This document shows positions 11,899 through 25,450 of a stretch of DNA of 64,000 nucleotides, one piece after another. Where the stretch lies: assembly GCA_963556255.1 (NCBI GenBank), contig OY744615.1:18267077-18331076 (forward strand). Reading direction: 5' to 3'. The notes below the pieces were generated by a model. That model saw nothing but the letters and a program-made list of their open reading frames with translations. It was not told where the DNA came from and made no database searches. The position numbers and the translations under genes were made by a program. How positions within the stretch are numbered: position 1 is the first letter of the stretch; each line of letters opens with the position of its first letter. This stretch comes from Allolobophora icterica. Its lineage: Eukaryota > Annelida > Clitellata > Crassiclitellata > Lumbricidae.

Positions 11899-13653
11899 TA
11901 GATAGGTTTAAATATAGATATTTATATGGTGCATATTTCGAAACCTTAGAAAGGCTGTATATCTGACACGAGACAGTATTTAGACCAGACACTTTATGAT
12001 TTCGCTCGGATCATATAAAAATTTTACAGAACTCTTCTTGATGGATCTTGGACAAAAGCGATGAGAGCGAGTGTTCTTGAAAAGCAGTTTTCTGTGTTTG
12101 TTGCTGAACCGGCAACCGGTCCATAAATAGGCCTATATACTAACTGTGCACAGTCAGTAGGCCTTATATGATTGAAATTTATATTTATTTTTATAGTTAA
12201 TTTTCACTATATTCAATTTATTACTATTACGCCAACTGTTGTTTCGTCAGGCTGGTTATTCGAGCGTGGATATCGATTTCTTTCTCTCTTTCTATCGGTG
12301 ATGGTATGCGTAGGGACAGGCTTTAATGTCTAAAAGAAAGCAGGTTTAATAAACTTATTACCGAGCAGCCGAACAGTAATTGGTCGAACTGCTAGCAACA
12401 TCTATCGTTGGCTATAGGCTGCCACGAATCCCCACGATCATTGTCAACGAGAAAGAGACACAGGTCTAATAAAACACGTATCAGCAGTGAGAGATGTTGC
12501 TTTTCCACTCAAGTTGCTTCACTTGCTTGTTACATGTGATTGTTTCAAGTATTTCTCTTGTGCCTTCGATTCAAGTCTGGCACGTAAATCTTATATTATT
12601 CATTCATTCATTCATTCATTCATTCATTCATTCATTCATTCATTCATTCATTCATTCATTCATTCATTCATTCATATTCACTCTCCCTTTTAGTTCAATA
12701 GCTACACCAGTCCGATGAAAGTGGTTTCTCTGTGTGACTCCTCACGTCTGTTTGTCTGCCTGCCTACCTGACTGTCTGTCTGTTCTTTCATTTTCTCTCA
12801 ACGCCCTTCTCCATCTCTGAGTTTCTTCTCGAATATATTAAGCTTAAGCCTCCTTTTCGTGAATACCAAGACCTAATTGCAGCTGGGCCTTGGTAATGGC
12901 ACAGCTGACGCCCTCTGACCGTCCATATAAGCCCTCCTGCCGATGGTATAGAGACCTGAGGATAGTAGGAGACTAGGGCTGCATAACTAAGTCTAACACG
13001 ACACAGCATCTGTCAATACAATTGCATTTCGCATTATGCCAAATATACACACGTGTCCTCAAATCTACTTATATAGAATTTCCTCTGGGTAAACTAAACG
13101 GAGTGTAGACAAAGAATAATCTCATAAATTTCTTCCCTGCTATAAGCAGCGCTTCCCCTTCTCCTTCTGCCCTCCCTCCTCTCCCTCTTATGCCTGCTCT
13201 TTACTTTTCGTCGTGAATATGAAAGAACTCCAGGGCTTTCCCTTTCTCTTGCTGAAAACAATAGTCGCTGCATCCCCTCCACACCTTAGCACCCGGGCTC
13301 CAGAAGGGCAGAGACACACGCAGAAGTACGAAAGAGAGATGAAAACGGACATACCGACAGAAAGGCAAGCAGACAGGGAGTATGAGGTTACAATGGAAGT
13401 ATGGTGCGACCTCTGCGGAGGCGGCGAAGGCAGATTGCGGGTCTTGACATCCTTCCGCCTCCAGCGCATAGATTATTGCGACCTACGCAACCATCTATTG
13501 GCACAACGCTCAATTCATGTCAGAACGGACAGACACAGACATAAGGACGAACAGAGGAACAGAGGAACAGAGGAACAGAGGAACAGCGACAGGAAGCTAA
13601 GCTAGAAAGAGACAGATTGCAACGGAGTGTATGTGGGTTAAAGAGAAGAGACA
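11899..13653. other. no gene seen
   Basis: AT-rich DNA, the (CATT)n array, then moderately GC-rich DNA with short open frames on both strands (12788-13605) that lack recognisable motifs or consistent splice context. Confidence 0.45.
12598..12674. repeat. (CATT)n array
   Basis: About 19 uninterrupted CATT units. Confidence 0.92.
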
Positions 13654-13822
<169 letters not shown>

Positions 13823-13949
13823 ACAAAGGGTGCGCGAGGGAGAACTAGAGAGACAGAAGAGACCAGAGATATACATAGGCAGAGAAAGAGGGAGAAACTA
13901 ATCGCTTTGTCAATTCCATTTTCATTTATTATGTCGCATTTTTATCGAT

Positions 13950-14620
13950 CGCTGCTGCAGATGGAAGGGAAAGCAGCCGAAAGACAGCAAGAGGGAAAGA
14001 TGAAAAGAAGATGAAAGGATGGAAAGAAGGAAAATAGGAAGAAAGAAAGATAGGATGAAAGGAAGAAATTAAGAAAGAAAAGAAAGACGGAAGGAAGAAA
14101 CAAAGGAAGGAGAGAAGGAAGGAAGAAAAGAAGTAAGGAAAGAAGGAAGGAATGAAGGAAGAAAGGAAAGGAAAGGAAGGAAAGGAAGGAAGGAAGTAAG
14201 GAAGGAAGGAAGGAAGGAAGGAAGGAAGGAAGGAAGGAAGGAAGGAAGGAAGGAAGGAAGGAAGGAAGGAAGGAAGGAAGGAAGGAAAGGAAGGAAGAAA
14301 TTAAGGAAAGAATGAAGGAAAGAAGAAAAGAAGGAAGGAATGAAGGAAGGAAGAAAGGAAAGAAGGAAGGAAGAAAGGATGGGAGAAAAAGGAGGGAAGG
14401 AAGGAAGGAGAAAGGAAGCAAGAAAGAAAGGAAGAAAGGAGTGAAAGAAGAAAGAAAAGAAGGAAGAAAGAAAGGGAGGAAAAAGAGAAGGAAGAAAGGA
14501 ATGAAGGATGAAAGGAAAGCAGGAAAGAAGAAAGGGAGGAAGAAAGGAAGGAAGGATGGAAGGAAGAAAGCAAAGAAGGAAGTAAAGAAAAACAAAAGAA
14601 GGGGATGGGCAAAGAATAAG
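13950..14620. repeat. (GGAA)n polypurine array
   Basis: About 670 bp of GGAA/GAAA/AGGA repeats, purest at 14185-14286. It reads as open frames on both strands because stop codons are scarce in such composition. Confidence 0.9.
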
Positions 14621-15029
14621 CAGAAGGCGGCTGCGAGAAACAACGGAGAAACAGCTCGCGTAGATAATCTATCGATAATCCATGAGAATGGATGCAAAGG
14701 CGGTCGAAACGAAGGAGGGCAAAGGCGGCGGCGGCGGCTAAAACGAAATCAGTTTGAGGACAAGAAGACGCAGTCGTCGGAATAACGGAAAACAACGATG
14801 CACCAAAACAACAACAACAACAACAACGATACCAAGAATAAAATCACGACTGGTCCATTAATCACATCAGTCACGAGAATCAGGAACTAGTAAAGAACGT
14901 CTAAAGCAGACAGCCATCTGCATCACTCATGTCCTTTTTTTAGAGTTGCAAGTCTAAGGTTGATTGAGATAGACTTGTGTCCGATAGGGAAATATATTAA
15001 AAGCTTGTTTTTACCGACAATTCATTCAA

Positions 15030-15110
15030 TCATATCAGACATTTATATAGCGCCTCTTCCAGGAGAACTACTCAGAGGTGCTCCCGACTCCAGCAGTGCT
15101 GAAAAGAGCA
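15030..15110 (-). mobile_element. LINE/SINE 3'-tail fragment
   Basis: The minus strand reads CTGGAGTCGGGAGCACCTCT, then GAAGAGGCGCTATATAAATG. It is the shared 3' tail without the tRNA-like head of the SINE. DNA upstream on that strand could encode SALLESGAPLSSS-type residues, like a LINE C-terminus. Confidence 0.7.
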
Positions 15111-15407
15111 GTCTTAGGGTGAGAAAGGAACATAGGAGAAAGGATTCTGGTGAGCAAGCGAAACGCCAGAATGAGTCTACCACCGAGAAAGCTAGAGGTA
15201 CGGGCAAAAGGAACAAAGAGCAAGCCCTGATCAGACAAGTGAAGGGATTGAGAGCTCCGTGTGCAGAGCTCGCGGAGGTAGGCCGGAGTGAGCTAGGCCC
15301 GACAGGCAGTCACAGACTAGGGCAGCCAGCCTATATATGTGATTCGCTGCCCAAGTGGGAGCAAGTGGAAAACGTCGCGCGTGAACCTAGTGAAGTGACC
15401 AAATTTG

Positions 15408-15660
15408 GGTATTTATTTATTATATTTAGTTATTTATTTATTCCGGATATTTCTATAGCGCCTCTCGAAGTCTACTACTACTCAGAGGCGCTCCCGACTA
15501 CAGCATTTGATACTGTGCCGGAATTTTCACGCCGAAGCGCCACGAGCAATTGCGAGTGAAGGACTTGCCCAAGGTCCGTACGCAGCGGCTAGAGTGGGAT
15601 TCGAACCTGCAACCCTCCGGTCACAAGGCGCCGAACTTAGCACTGAGCCACCACGCCCCA
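15408..15660 (-). mobile_element. tRNA-derived SINE, copy 2
   Basis: It has the same architecture as the copy at 62432-62675. The B box appears on the plus strand as GGATTCGAACC at 15597-15607. The 3' end is (AAATA)-rich at 15408-15440. It is nearly full length, so the family has been mobile fairly recently. Confidence 0.9.
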
Positions 15661-16619
15661 GGGCAGGACCCGATCCAGGAATCCCAAACGGATAACAGGG
15701 AGGCCAGCGTAGAGCGAGCAACAATAGGCCTATTCGAGTCTGGATGTAACGAAGGCGTGTATAGTGTGGATGTAGCAAAGGAAGTAAGCGAGCGAGCAAC
15801 ATTGCCAAGCCGGCGCAGTTGGTAGAAACAGTGACAAGAATCATAATCAGATTATAAAATGCACAATTGCACATCCTTTATGTAATTCCGATTTCGACTT
15901 TGAGTATATTATCTATTACAGAGGCGCCATAGAAGTTTTTAAATATATAGAAATGCGTTTTTCTTATACTCTCGATGATGACACTGACGAAATTATGACG
16001 TCAAAAGCCTGTTGTGATAGCCAAGGAGCAACAATATTAAAATTCGTCACCATGGTGACTCTATGCACGTCCGAAAAGACGCAGCCGGCACATTTCTATT
16101 TAAAATACGAGCAGTTAGACATATTTGAAAAAGAAAAGCTGGAAGAATCGCTCAATGTTCTCCATTTACTGCAGTAGGCCTATATCTGATGACAAAAATT
16201 AGGTCTGCGTGCTCGAGACTTCAGACGATGTGGCGAAGGATTCAACCGTTGAACAATGAATCGAAAGAAACTCATCGCAACAGATTCTGATCCTTCTACC
16301 AACTGCTTCAGAATTAGATCTCCTTCGACCGATCTCATGAGTGTAATCTTGTTTCATTACTTAGGACGAGAACGTTTTAACTTAATATATTTTAATCTGA
16401 ACTGATCCGATACTTACTGTAGATTATCTGATCAAGAGATTATGTTGCTTTAGAATAGGGTAATGTTAGCCTAGGTGAGGTAAGGTATACGATAACTCAT
16501 AGTAGGATCAAAACATATTAAAAGAACAGTTCAAGCTTAGATTAGATCGCATAGGATTAGAACACACATGTGTAGAAATAAAGGCAATCTGTGTTAGTCT
16601 ATAGCACGAAACACAGAGT
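15661..16619. other. no gene seen
   Basis: A 74-codon plus frame (15953-16177) with acidic and hydrophobic residues is unrecognised. The rest is AT-rich unique-looking DNA. Confidence 0.4.
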
Positions 16620-16918
16620 AACATACAGGGCTATACAGGCTCCGTGGGAGTCCAGCATGAAATCACACATTAACACACACTTGGAAATACAGGTTCCATG
16701 GGAGTCCAGCATAGAATCACACATTAATACACTCGGGATATACAGGTTCTATGGGAGTCCAGCATGGAATCACACATTAATACACTCGGGATATACAGGT
16801 TCCATGGGAGTCCAGCAAGGAATCACACATTGACACACACTTGAAAATACAGGCTCCATGGGAGTCTAGCATGGAGTCACACATTAGCACACTGCGGCTA
16901 TACAGGCTTCGTGGGAAT
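16620..16918. repeat. ~57-bp minisatellite, about five units
   Basis: Tandem units share TACAGGTTCCATGGGAGTCC and GAATCACACATTAATACAC. Units start near 16630, 16687, 16740, 16795, 16850 and 16900, with point differences and no frame constraint. Confidence 0.85.
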
Positions 16919-17465
16919 TCCTGCTGTTGTTGTGTTGTTGTTGTTTGTTGAATTGCTGCTGTTGTTGTGTTGTTGTTGTTGTTGTTGTTGAACTGTTGTC
17001 GTTGTTGAACTGCTGTTGTTGTTAAATTGTTCCTGTTTGGTTGAATTGTTGTTGTTGTTGAATTGTCGTTGAATCGTTGTTGAATTGTTTTTGTTGAACT
17101 GTTGTTGTTGAATTGTTGTTGAATTGTTGTTGCTGTTAAATTCTTGTTGTTGTTGAATTGTTGTTGTTTTGAATTGTTCTTGAATTGTTGTTGTTGAGTT
17201 GTTATTGTCATATGTTGCTATTGTTGAGTTGTCGCTGTTGTCGTGTTGTTTTTGAACTGTTGAATTGCTGATGTCGTTGAATTGTCGTTGAATTGTTGAA
17301 TTTTTCTTTGGTGAATTGTTGGTATTAATTTGTTGTTGCTGAATTGTTGTTGTTATATTGTTGTTGTCGTTGAATTGTTGTTGTTGAATTGTTGTTGTTG
17401 CTGAGTTATTGTTGTTGTTGAGTTGTTAGTTGTTGTTGAATTGTTGCTGTTGTTGTTGAATTGTC
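16919..17465. repeat. degenerate (TTG)n/(CAA)n array
   Basis: About 550 bp are dominated by TTG and TTGAATTG units. The array abuts the LINE directly at its coding 3' side, so on the LINE strand it reads as a long CAA-rich tail. It may have grown from the retrotransposition tail. Confidence 0.8.
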
Positions 17466-19435
17466 ATGGAGGCAGCCACAGAGAAAGCACGGCGCTGCCG
17501 TATGGCTGTCCTCGCGCGGGTAACAATAAGTTCAGCTTGCGCAGCTGAGCGGAGAGAGCAGAGGCGCTGCGAGCATGAGGTGGGACAGCAAAGCTCCCGC
17601 AGGTATGGAGGGGCCAAGCCTTCAAAGCACCGCCGGATCAAGGCAGAGATTCGGTAAGTAAAGCGCTGTGGGTAGGGGAGCCAGTGGAGGACATCCCTCA
17701 TATATACGCAGACACTCTGCCAAACTTGGGGATGCGGCCTACAAGGCGGGCAGCAGTACGCAGGATTGTATTCAGGGGCTCAATCCAGCAGGCCGGGAGT
17801 CCGTCATATATGGCACTGCAGTAGTCCAATCGAGAAACAACAAATGCATGGATAAGCGTGGAAGCTGCACCGGGGGACAAAGAACGGGAGATCACATTGA
17901 GTTGCCGGAGCTGGTAATAGCAACTGCGGGAGAGAAGATTTATGTGCCGCGTGAATGCAAGTTCCTGGTCCAGGATGACTCCCAAGTCCCGAACCCAGGT
18001 CGAGAAAGAAAGGTGTGGAAATTGCAAGGCAAGAGAATACATATCTATTTAGAGAGCTGCTGGGAAGTGCCAAGCCATATAAACTGCGTCTTGGCGGGGT
18101 TAAGCCGCAGGCGATTTGAGGACATCCAGGCCTGCAGGGACTCCACGGCATGGGTCATGGTTTCCACCGCTGCAACGGCGCGGATAGCCGGGCAGTGTAT
18201 ATAGGCTTGCAGGTCGTCAGCATAGGACTGGCTAAGAACTGATCCAGCCGCCAGCAAGGACCCCAGGTCGGCAGTGTAGATTATGTAAAGAAGGGGGCCA
18301 AGGACAGAGCCATGAGGCAGGCCAAATGGAGCAAGGACCCAAGGGGACCTAGTGAATCCGTGGACCACCATGAAGGAGCGGTCTTGCAGAAATGAGATTA
18401 GCCAATCATGAACATTACAAGAGAAGCCAAAGAAAATGGATAGGCGCTGCAAGAGGATACCATGATCGACAGTGTCGAACGCGGCACTCACATCAAGCAG
18501 CGCAAGGAGAGTGACCTGGGATCTGTCAATGGCTTCATATATGTCAGATAGCAGGCGGACTAACAAGGTTTCTGTGGAGTGGCCCTTACGGAAACCCGAT
18601 TGGAAAGTGGGAAGAAGGCCATTTTTTGTCTAGGTAGGACATGAGTTGTGCGGCAACAATCTTTCCAATTATTTTAGACAGGAATGAAACATTTACTATG
18701 GGCCTTAAATTAGTTGGCTCAGTAGCGTCGAGTCCATCCGCTTTAACCATCGGAACCACGATGGACCTCTTTTGGCTAGCAGGAAGAACTCCCTCTTGAA
18801 GGGAGCGATTACACAGAGCTGTAAGGAACGGTAGGAAGACATCGAGGGTCTCTTGTAGGATGAATGATGGGAGCGGATCCAGTTCACAGGTCTTCGGCGC
18901 TGATGTGAGTATAATTCGACGGAGCTCAGCACTGGTGATTGGGACCAGCGACGAAAGATCACAGCTCGTAGGTGGAAAGACCGGTGGTGGGCTGTCTGCC
19001 GTAGCCTCGCGGACCGAACTCACTTTAGCCATGAAGGCCTTAAGGAAGGCATCAGCCGTGAAGTGCGATGCAGCCGGGCAGGAATCAGAGCGAGCTCGAC
19101 CCACGATGTCGTTGAATGTCAACCAGAGTTTCCTGGATTCTCCGGAGTGCTGGGCAATCTTGCTCTCCCAGTAGTTCCGCTCTTTATCTTTGTACAGACG
19201 GTGCATTTCACGGCCGTACCTTATCCAGGCAGCACGGTCAGTAGAGGCCTTAGTTCTTCGGTAATGTCTTTCCCAGCGACGGACATGCCGTCGATAAGCA
19301 CGGCACTCAGCGTCAAACCACGGTGTCAGGACCTAGCGGCACGTCTTTGCAGTACGAGCTGGAAGCATGTTGTTGACGATATAAGTTACCGTTGTCTCGT
19401 AGATGTCAAAGAGGTCAGAGTATTTCCCCGTCATA
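17466..19435 (-). pseudogene. CR1/L2-group LINE, reverse transcriptase pseudogene
   Basis: Minus-strand fragments give an ordered non-LTR reverse transcriptase: linker PWFDAECRAYRRHVRRWERH (about 19330), thumb-side LDVSAAFDTVDH (about 18500), GSVLGPLLYIIYT (about 18280), catalytic SYADDLQ (about 18210), and C-terminal HWLPYPQRFTYRISALIRRC then RAFSVAA (17466-17700). Frame breaks lie near 18590, 18045, 17700 and 19340, so it is dead. The endonuclease domain is absent. The coding similarity stops just after RAFSVAA and runs straight into a (CAA)n-type stretch, so the usual WNSLP end and 3'UTR are missing. Confidence 0.88.
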
Positions 19436-19439
19436 TTAT

Positions 19440-19745
19440 AGGCTATATATGTATCGTTGGTTAAAATGCTCTGATCGCCGTCGTCACAGACGGTTTCTGT
19501 TTCACAATAGATTCCATAAACCGTTTGTGACGTAGCGTCCTGCGACAGACGGACACTCTATGGATATTATATGTATACTAGTGTATTTGCCCGTCATAAT
19601 TATGACGGCAGTGTATATCGTTGGTTAAAATGCTCTGATCGCCGTCGTCAAGACTGACGTCACAAACGGTATATGTTTCACAATAGAACAGAAACCGTTT
19701 GTGACGTAGCGTTTATCGTCGGACGGACACTATATGGATATTATA
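19440..19745. repeat. two ~164-bp tandem units, each with an inverted repeat
   Basis: Both units contain CGTTGGTTAAAATGCTCTGA (copies start near 19455 and 19619) and end CACTATATGGATATTATA. Unit 2 has perfect 14-bp arms ACGTCACAAACGGT (19657-19670) and ACCGTTTGTGACGT (19694-19707). Unit 1 has the equivalent arms at 19482-19496 and 19518-19532 with one change. The pair lies between the 5' end of the LINE remnant and a (TA)n array. Confidence 0.8.
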
Positions 19746-19750
19746 TAAGA

Positions 19751-19756
<6 letters not shown>

Positions 19757-19801
<45 letters not shown>

Positions 19802-19816
19802 ATATATATATATATA
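19757..19816. repeat. (TA)n left of the mariner-type element
   Basis: TA repeats with a GTATGTA interruption, abutting the left inverted terminus. Confidence 0.9.
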
Positions 19817-20940
<1,124 letters not shown>

Positions 20941-20955
20941 GGGCGTGCATGCATG

Positions 20956-21186
20956 CAGGGGGCGTAACTTTGGTCAAAAATTTGGGGTACCAATTACTTA
21001 CATACACGAGGCAAGGAGGGATATTGCAATCTCTAACAGAAATTTCTAAATTTCAGCCATGGGAAGACACAATAATAAAAAATTGATTGACATGGTTTAA
21101 AAAGTGGAGGTACGGTACCCCCAGTGCAAAAAGTGATTGTACGGGTACCCCTCATACCCCACAAATTGAAATTACGTTCGCCTATG
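20956..21186. mobile_element. hAT-type MITE, family GGCGTAACTTTGG, copy 1 (231 bp)
   Basis: It begins CAGGGGGCGTAACTTTGG and ends CGCCTATG, flanked by CATGCATG at 20948-20955 and 21187-21194. The interior has CAATTACTTACATACACGAG and GGTACCCC-type motifs shared with the copy at 51018. The target lies in CATA/CATG-rich simple sequence, so this duplication alone is weaker evidence than that of the second copy. Confidence 0.82.
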
Positions 21187-21577
21187 CATGCATGTATACT
21201 GCATGCATACATACATGCAAAGTCGATCCTTTCATCCTACGGCTGGACATGTACGTGAGGCGATCATCTCCATCATGAAAGCCACTCAGCCACCAGGGAC
21301 CACTTGTAAGGACTTGGACACGAGTCATGCGCGACGCATCAATTGGAAGAATCTTCGTCTATGGACAAATCGGAAGCCAGGGTCGCTCTGTCTTCTCTTT
21401 CTATCTCGTCGTCTCTCTTTTTGCCTCTTTTGTCATTGTTCTTCCTCTTCTGGGTTTTTATTTTGTTTAACGGTTTCTTTGTCTGTCGCTTGTCTTTGCA
21501 CTTGCCGCCTTGCTCGAACAGAATAGGCCTACCCTTGCTTAAATCTAATGCAAAGCGGCCTTTATTAAACGCAAATA

Positions 21578-21844
21578 CATGGGCGTCCGGAGAGAGGGCA
21601 AGGGGCATTTCCACCCCTGGATTTTGCAAATATTTAAAAAAATGAAATCTTTTGATTATTATGATTATTGCAACAGTCCCAACACGACTCTCAACGCAAA
21701 AACACTTAATTATTTAGGCAAGTCCTTGATCATTATTTATTTTTGAAGTTGTCACGTGTTCTGTGTTCATCCTTTGCAAAAACGTCATTTTGCTCCTCCA
21801 TAAAAATTTAGCCCCCCCCAGAAAAATTCCTGCGGACGCCCATG
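21578..21844. mobile_element. hAT-type MITE, family GGGCGTCC, short copy (267 bp)
   Basis: Ends are CATGGGCGTCCG and CGGACGCCCATG, perfect 12-bp inverted repeats. The duplication CGCAAATA lies at 21570-21577 and 21845-21852. There is no open frame. The termini resemble those of the 1.4-kb element at 41560. Confidence 0.88.
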
Positions 21845-22179
21845 CGCAAATATACAAACACATCTTTTATGCAGTTCCCTAAATACGCTCATTATTCTGG
21901 TAAGTACTGAAGAGTGGCAGCTGAGCAAAAACCTGCTCAGAAAATGTAACCAGTAAATACCCAGTTTAGATAAGACGCTGATGTCTTGTGTGTTGTAATC
22001 GTATGCGTAGAAGTCGTCAATTAATGCGATTCATATCGCATTAATTCATTGGCGCATATATTTATAATTACGGGAGATATTAAATAGGCCTAAGGTTGAC
22101 GTAGGACGACTCAGCCTTCCACTCCATAGGGGTCAGCAGTGAAATGAGCGGCGCCTAACAGGATCTTGAAAATAAGATC

Positions 22180-22404
<225 letters not shown>

Positions 22405-22619
22405 GAAAACCACGCACCAATTAGTTCTTGCCGCCATTGTGGAAAGCTCTGCTACGTCTTCATTCTTCGACAGACAAGTAGGCCAGTGTTTCAGCTGTCA
22501 AAAGAGCTGGGCTGGGGGTTCGAAATTTAACATTTTAAATAGGAGGCCAGAATGTTCTAAGCAGCCTATGCAATTACGCGGCGTTGCAATGCACAACGGG
22601 CCTGTAGTCACTCACTAGT

Positions 22620-22790
22620 CAGCTATGCACAAAACCGAATTATATACATATGCGATATGCACAGAGTTGTCTTCCATTGAAATACCCTACGCCCGGTTTT
22701 AAAACGAGACCGGCCAGCTTCTATGCACATAACCGAATTATGCACTTATCCGTTATGCACTTAAGTGGCGTCGACTGTATATATGTATAT
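22620..22790. repeat. direct-repeat element with ATGCACATAACCGAATTATG units
   Basis: TATGCACAAAACCGAATTAT (22628) and TATGCACATAACCGAATTAT (22722) are followed by GCACTTATCCGTTATGCACT, ending GGCGTCGACTG before TATATA. The style resembles pogo/Tigger-type termini that target TA, but no matching inverted end was found. Confidence 0.35.
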
Positions 22791-23102
22791 ATATATATAA
22801 TGAAAAATTTTGCACCATTAGACCTACATTATATATATAATTTTCCAAATATTCTGTTCTGAACTCCATCCTCTCGGTTCCCAGTCTAGCTTACTAAACA
22901 TTGGACTATCTGGCACCTCGGAGTTATTCACCGGCACTTGTAATTACATCCAATTCGCAACAGCCACTTTGTTGGTTCAGTCAGTGACATGGAGTCCATC
23001 CATGGAGTCTATCCAAAAGAGCCACTCAGGCTCTTTTGACTGGACCTCTCTGGAGACAGTCAGGATCTTGTATAGTTTGTCTAAATGAAACAAGCCTATA
23101 CC

Positions 23103-23336
23103 CATGGACGGCGATCCAGGGGAGTCGAGGGGGACAAGACCCCCACCTCTAGGAGTGGGGGCACACTATGCATCTCCTCCACATTTTGAAGAAACATCAA
23201 AATAGGTGAACAGCTTTTTTCGCGTGTGAGCGGAAACAAAATTTTGACCTCTGTTTGACCAGATCAGTTCAAAACTCTTTTTTGATCAGATAAGTTCTAA
23301 CTCCCCCCCACCTGTCAAACAAGATCGCCGCCAGTG
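23103..23336. mobile_element. hAT-type MITE, family GGCGGCGATC, copy 2 (234 bp)
   Basis: Ends are CATGGACGGCGATC and GATCGCCGCCAGTG, with target duplication CCTATACC at 23095-23102 and 23337-23344. The interior shares GGGGGACAAGACCCCCACCT and GACCAGATCAGTTC with copy 3 in reverse orientation. Confidence 0.87.
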
Positions 23337-24334
23337 CCTATACCGGTCCCTGAGCAGCAGTTTGAAATTCACTAACAGCTGAAAATTACAGTTGTAATCT
23401 GTTGTTGGCTGGTTGCTCCAACCGGTCCATATACCACACCGAACCTTGACTCAGAAACAATGTTCCTCCTGAATTCCACAAATTCTCCAATTTTCTGCCA
23501 ATATTGCTGCTCGCTCACCACCATCTAGGCTATCTCGTGTTCCCCTCACGCATTCCACTCCAACCCAAAGTCTGACCTCTTAAATAATTCTTCCCCTGAT
23601 TCATCCTGTTCTCCACCTTCAAATCTTCTATGTAACACTTAGAGATTTTGAGATTATGAGCTGTACACTGTTAAGCCAGATAAACGTTCATATAAACTGG
23701 AAAATGGTTAGACAAAATTAATTCCCTATGTTTTTCCAGGAGTTTGGGGGTTAAAACTAAACCAAGACTGAACTTGTTGGCCAAGATTGAGGAGGCTAAC
23801 TCTGGACCTAGAGGAATGCAAATCCTAATTGAAATTCAATCCTACAGCCCCTTGCAGTAAAAAAAACTCGAAGTCCACAAGAAATGAGAAAATCATATTC
23901 TACTTTTCAATTAACAGTCTGACAGAAATCTAACATATTGTAACATGCGATTAAAGCAATAAATTAATATTAATATGCAAATAGTTAAGACGCAAAATGA
24001 AATGGAATAGAAAATGTAAGCACAATAATTAATGAAGCAATTTTACCACTGACACAACTCTGAACAATTACTCATCTGGGACTGACAGCTCAAGCTAAAC
24101 AGGAAAAGAAGATAGACTCTGAATTTAGAAAGCCCAGTATATTTTTTTATCTAACCTACCTATGACTAGAACGTATTGCACAACACAGTCCAGCAGAATG
24201 TGCCATTTCCTGACCAGAGGGCTGAAACATATATAGAGCAATGCGTGGGTAGAGAAGCACATTAAAGATGCAAGTATACTGTCATGTTCTTACGTAATCG
24301 CTGGACAATAAGAATTCGGCAAAATGCCATTTAA

Positions 24335-24515
24335 TATTCAGTGGTTGGGCCGACCACATGGAAGGCCCTTCCTTCAGATCTGCAAGTTCTTCTATCTAGG
24401 GATTCTGCATACCTCTTTTACAAGCATATGAACTGTTCTTTTCCCTGGAGCTGGGCTGGGAGCACTTCTTAGTAGGTACCTTGAAAGGGCACTCTATATG
24501 TGCTCTGAATGAATG
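24335..24515 (+). pseudogene. LINE C-terminus plus 3' tail shared with the SINE
   Basis: The plus strand reads TTWKALPSDLQVLLSRDSAY, matching the WNSLPxxLR end of CR1/L2-group reverse transcriptases. It is followed within 100 bp by GGGAGCACTTCTTAGTAG and CTTGAAAGGGCACTCTATAT, the tail found on the SINEs. It ends in (GAAT)n. Confidence 0.65.
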
Positions 24516-25189
24516 ATTCAATGAATAATTTAATGAATGAATGAATGAATATTCAACTACATATATTTGGACAATCGTTTCTGAGTTGAAACATCAGAAA
24601 CTGGTCCAGGTGATGATGTTAACCTAGCCAAACAGAAAAGTGCAGAAGTAGATATGCAAGCTTAACCCTTGGCCCTTAAAAATTCCACTGATCAGCTTGG
24701 AATTGCCCACATGTAGGCCTATAGAAGCACAGACACAAAACAGTTCAGATACTATACAGCACATGAAAACAAATTAATGGTAAATGACAACATTTAAAAA
24801 AATGGAACAAATTTTCCTACAATCTGTCGCAGTTATTAGCAATTTTGAGACCGCTGGTCATTCAAGCTGGCAAATGTCAAGCAACAAGCAAATGGAAACA
24901 GTTTAGAATTACAAATATTCTTTTTAAAAAACAGCATATTCAAAGTAAAAGTTCCAAAAAGCAATCCAATTACAAAACCTTATGTCCAAGCAAAATAGAT
25001 GAATGATATCCAGCATCACAAAGCATGGGCTCACAGTTCCAAAGAATCTTTCAAATCTTTCACTCAAATAATATCCCCAAAAGCACCATAACCTTACCTC
25101 GTAAACTGTCATAAGCAATATAATGACACAATAATAATAGTAATAATAAGAATAGTATTCATAATCCTATTAATAAAATGAACAGTATT

Positions 25190-25450
25190 CATTTCCTGAG
25201 GGATATGTGTACCTTGGGGCAAAATAATAATAATAATAATAAGCCAGTTCCATCACTCTCCAGTTCCATCACTCTCATATTATCTAAGCCCTTTGGGAAC
25301 TAAAGTACCTCAGGGCAAAAAATAATAATAACAGTTTGTACCTCTAACTTAATTTAATTCCTGAGAGATCATTCTACCTTCATTACAAATAATAATGATG
25401 ATATTGATGATAATAATGATTATAATAAAATAACTAATCCGTGTTAATAA
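25190..25450. repeat. cluster of CCTYGGGGCAAAA(TAA)n repeat ends
   Basis: Three successive fragments, at 25195-25243, 25280-25335 and 25355-25400, each have CCTGAGRG/GTACCTYRGGGCAAAA followed by AAT repeats. They indicate repeated insertion of, or local duplication within, the family also seen at 4062 and 5151. Confidence 0.55.

Noticed and set aside
15595..15660. True tRNA gene
   Set aside because: A and B boxes are good, but there is no proper anticodon stem or acceptor pairing, and the same sequence is the head of a repeated SINE.
17668..18204. Plus-strand open frame of 178 codons
   Set aside because: It is the antisense shadow of the minus-strand LINE reverse transcriptase.
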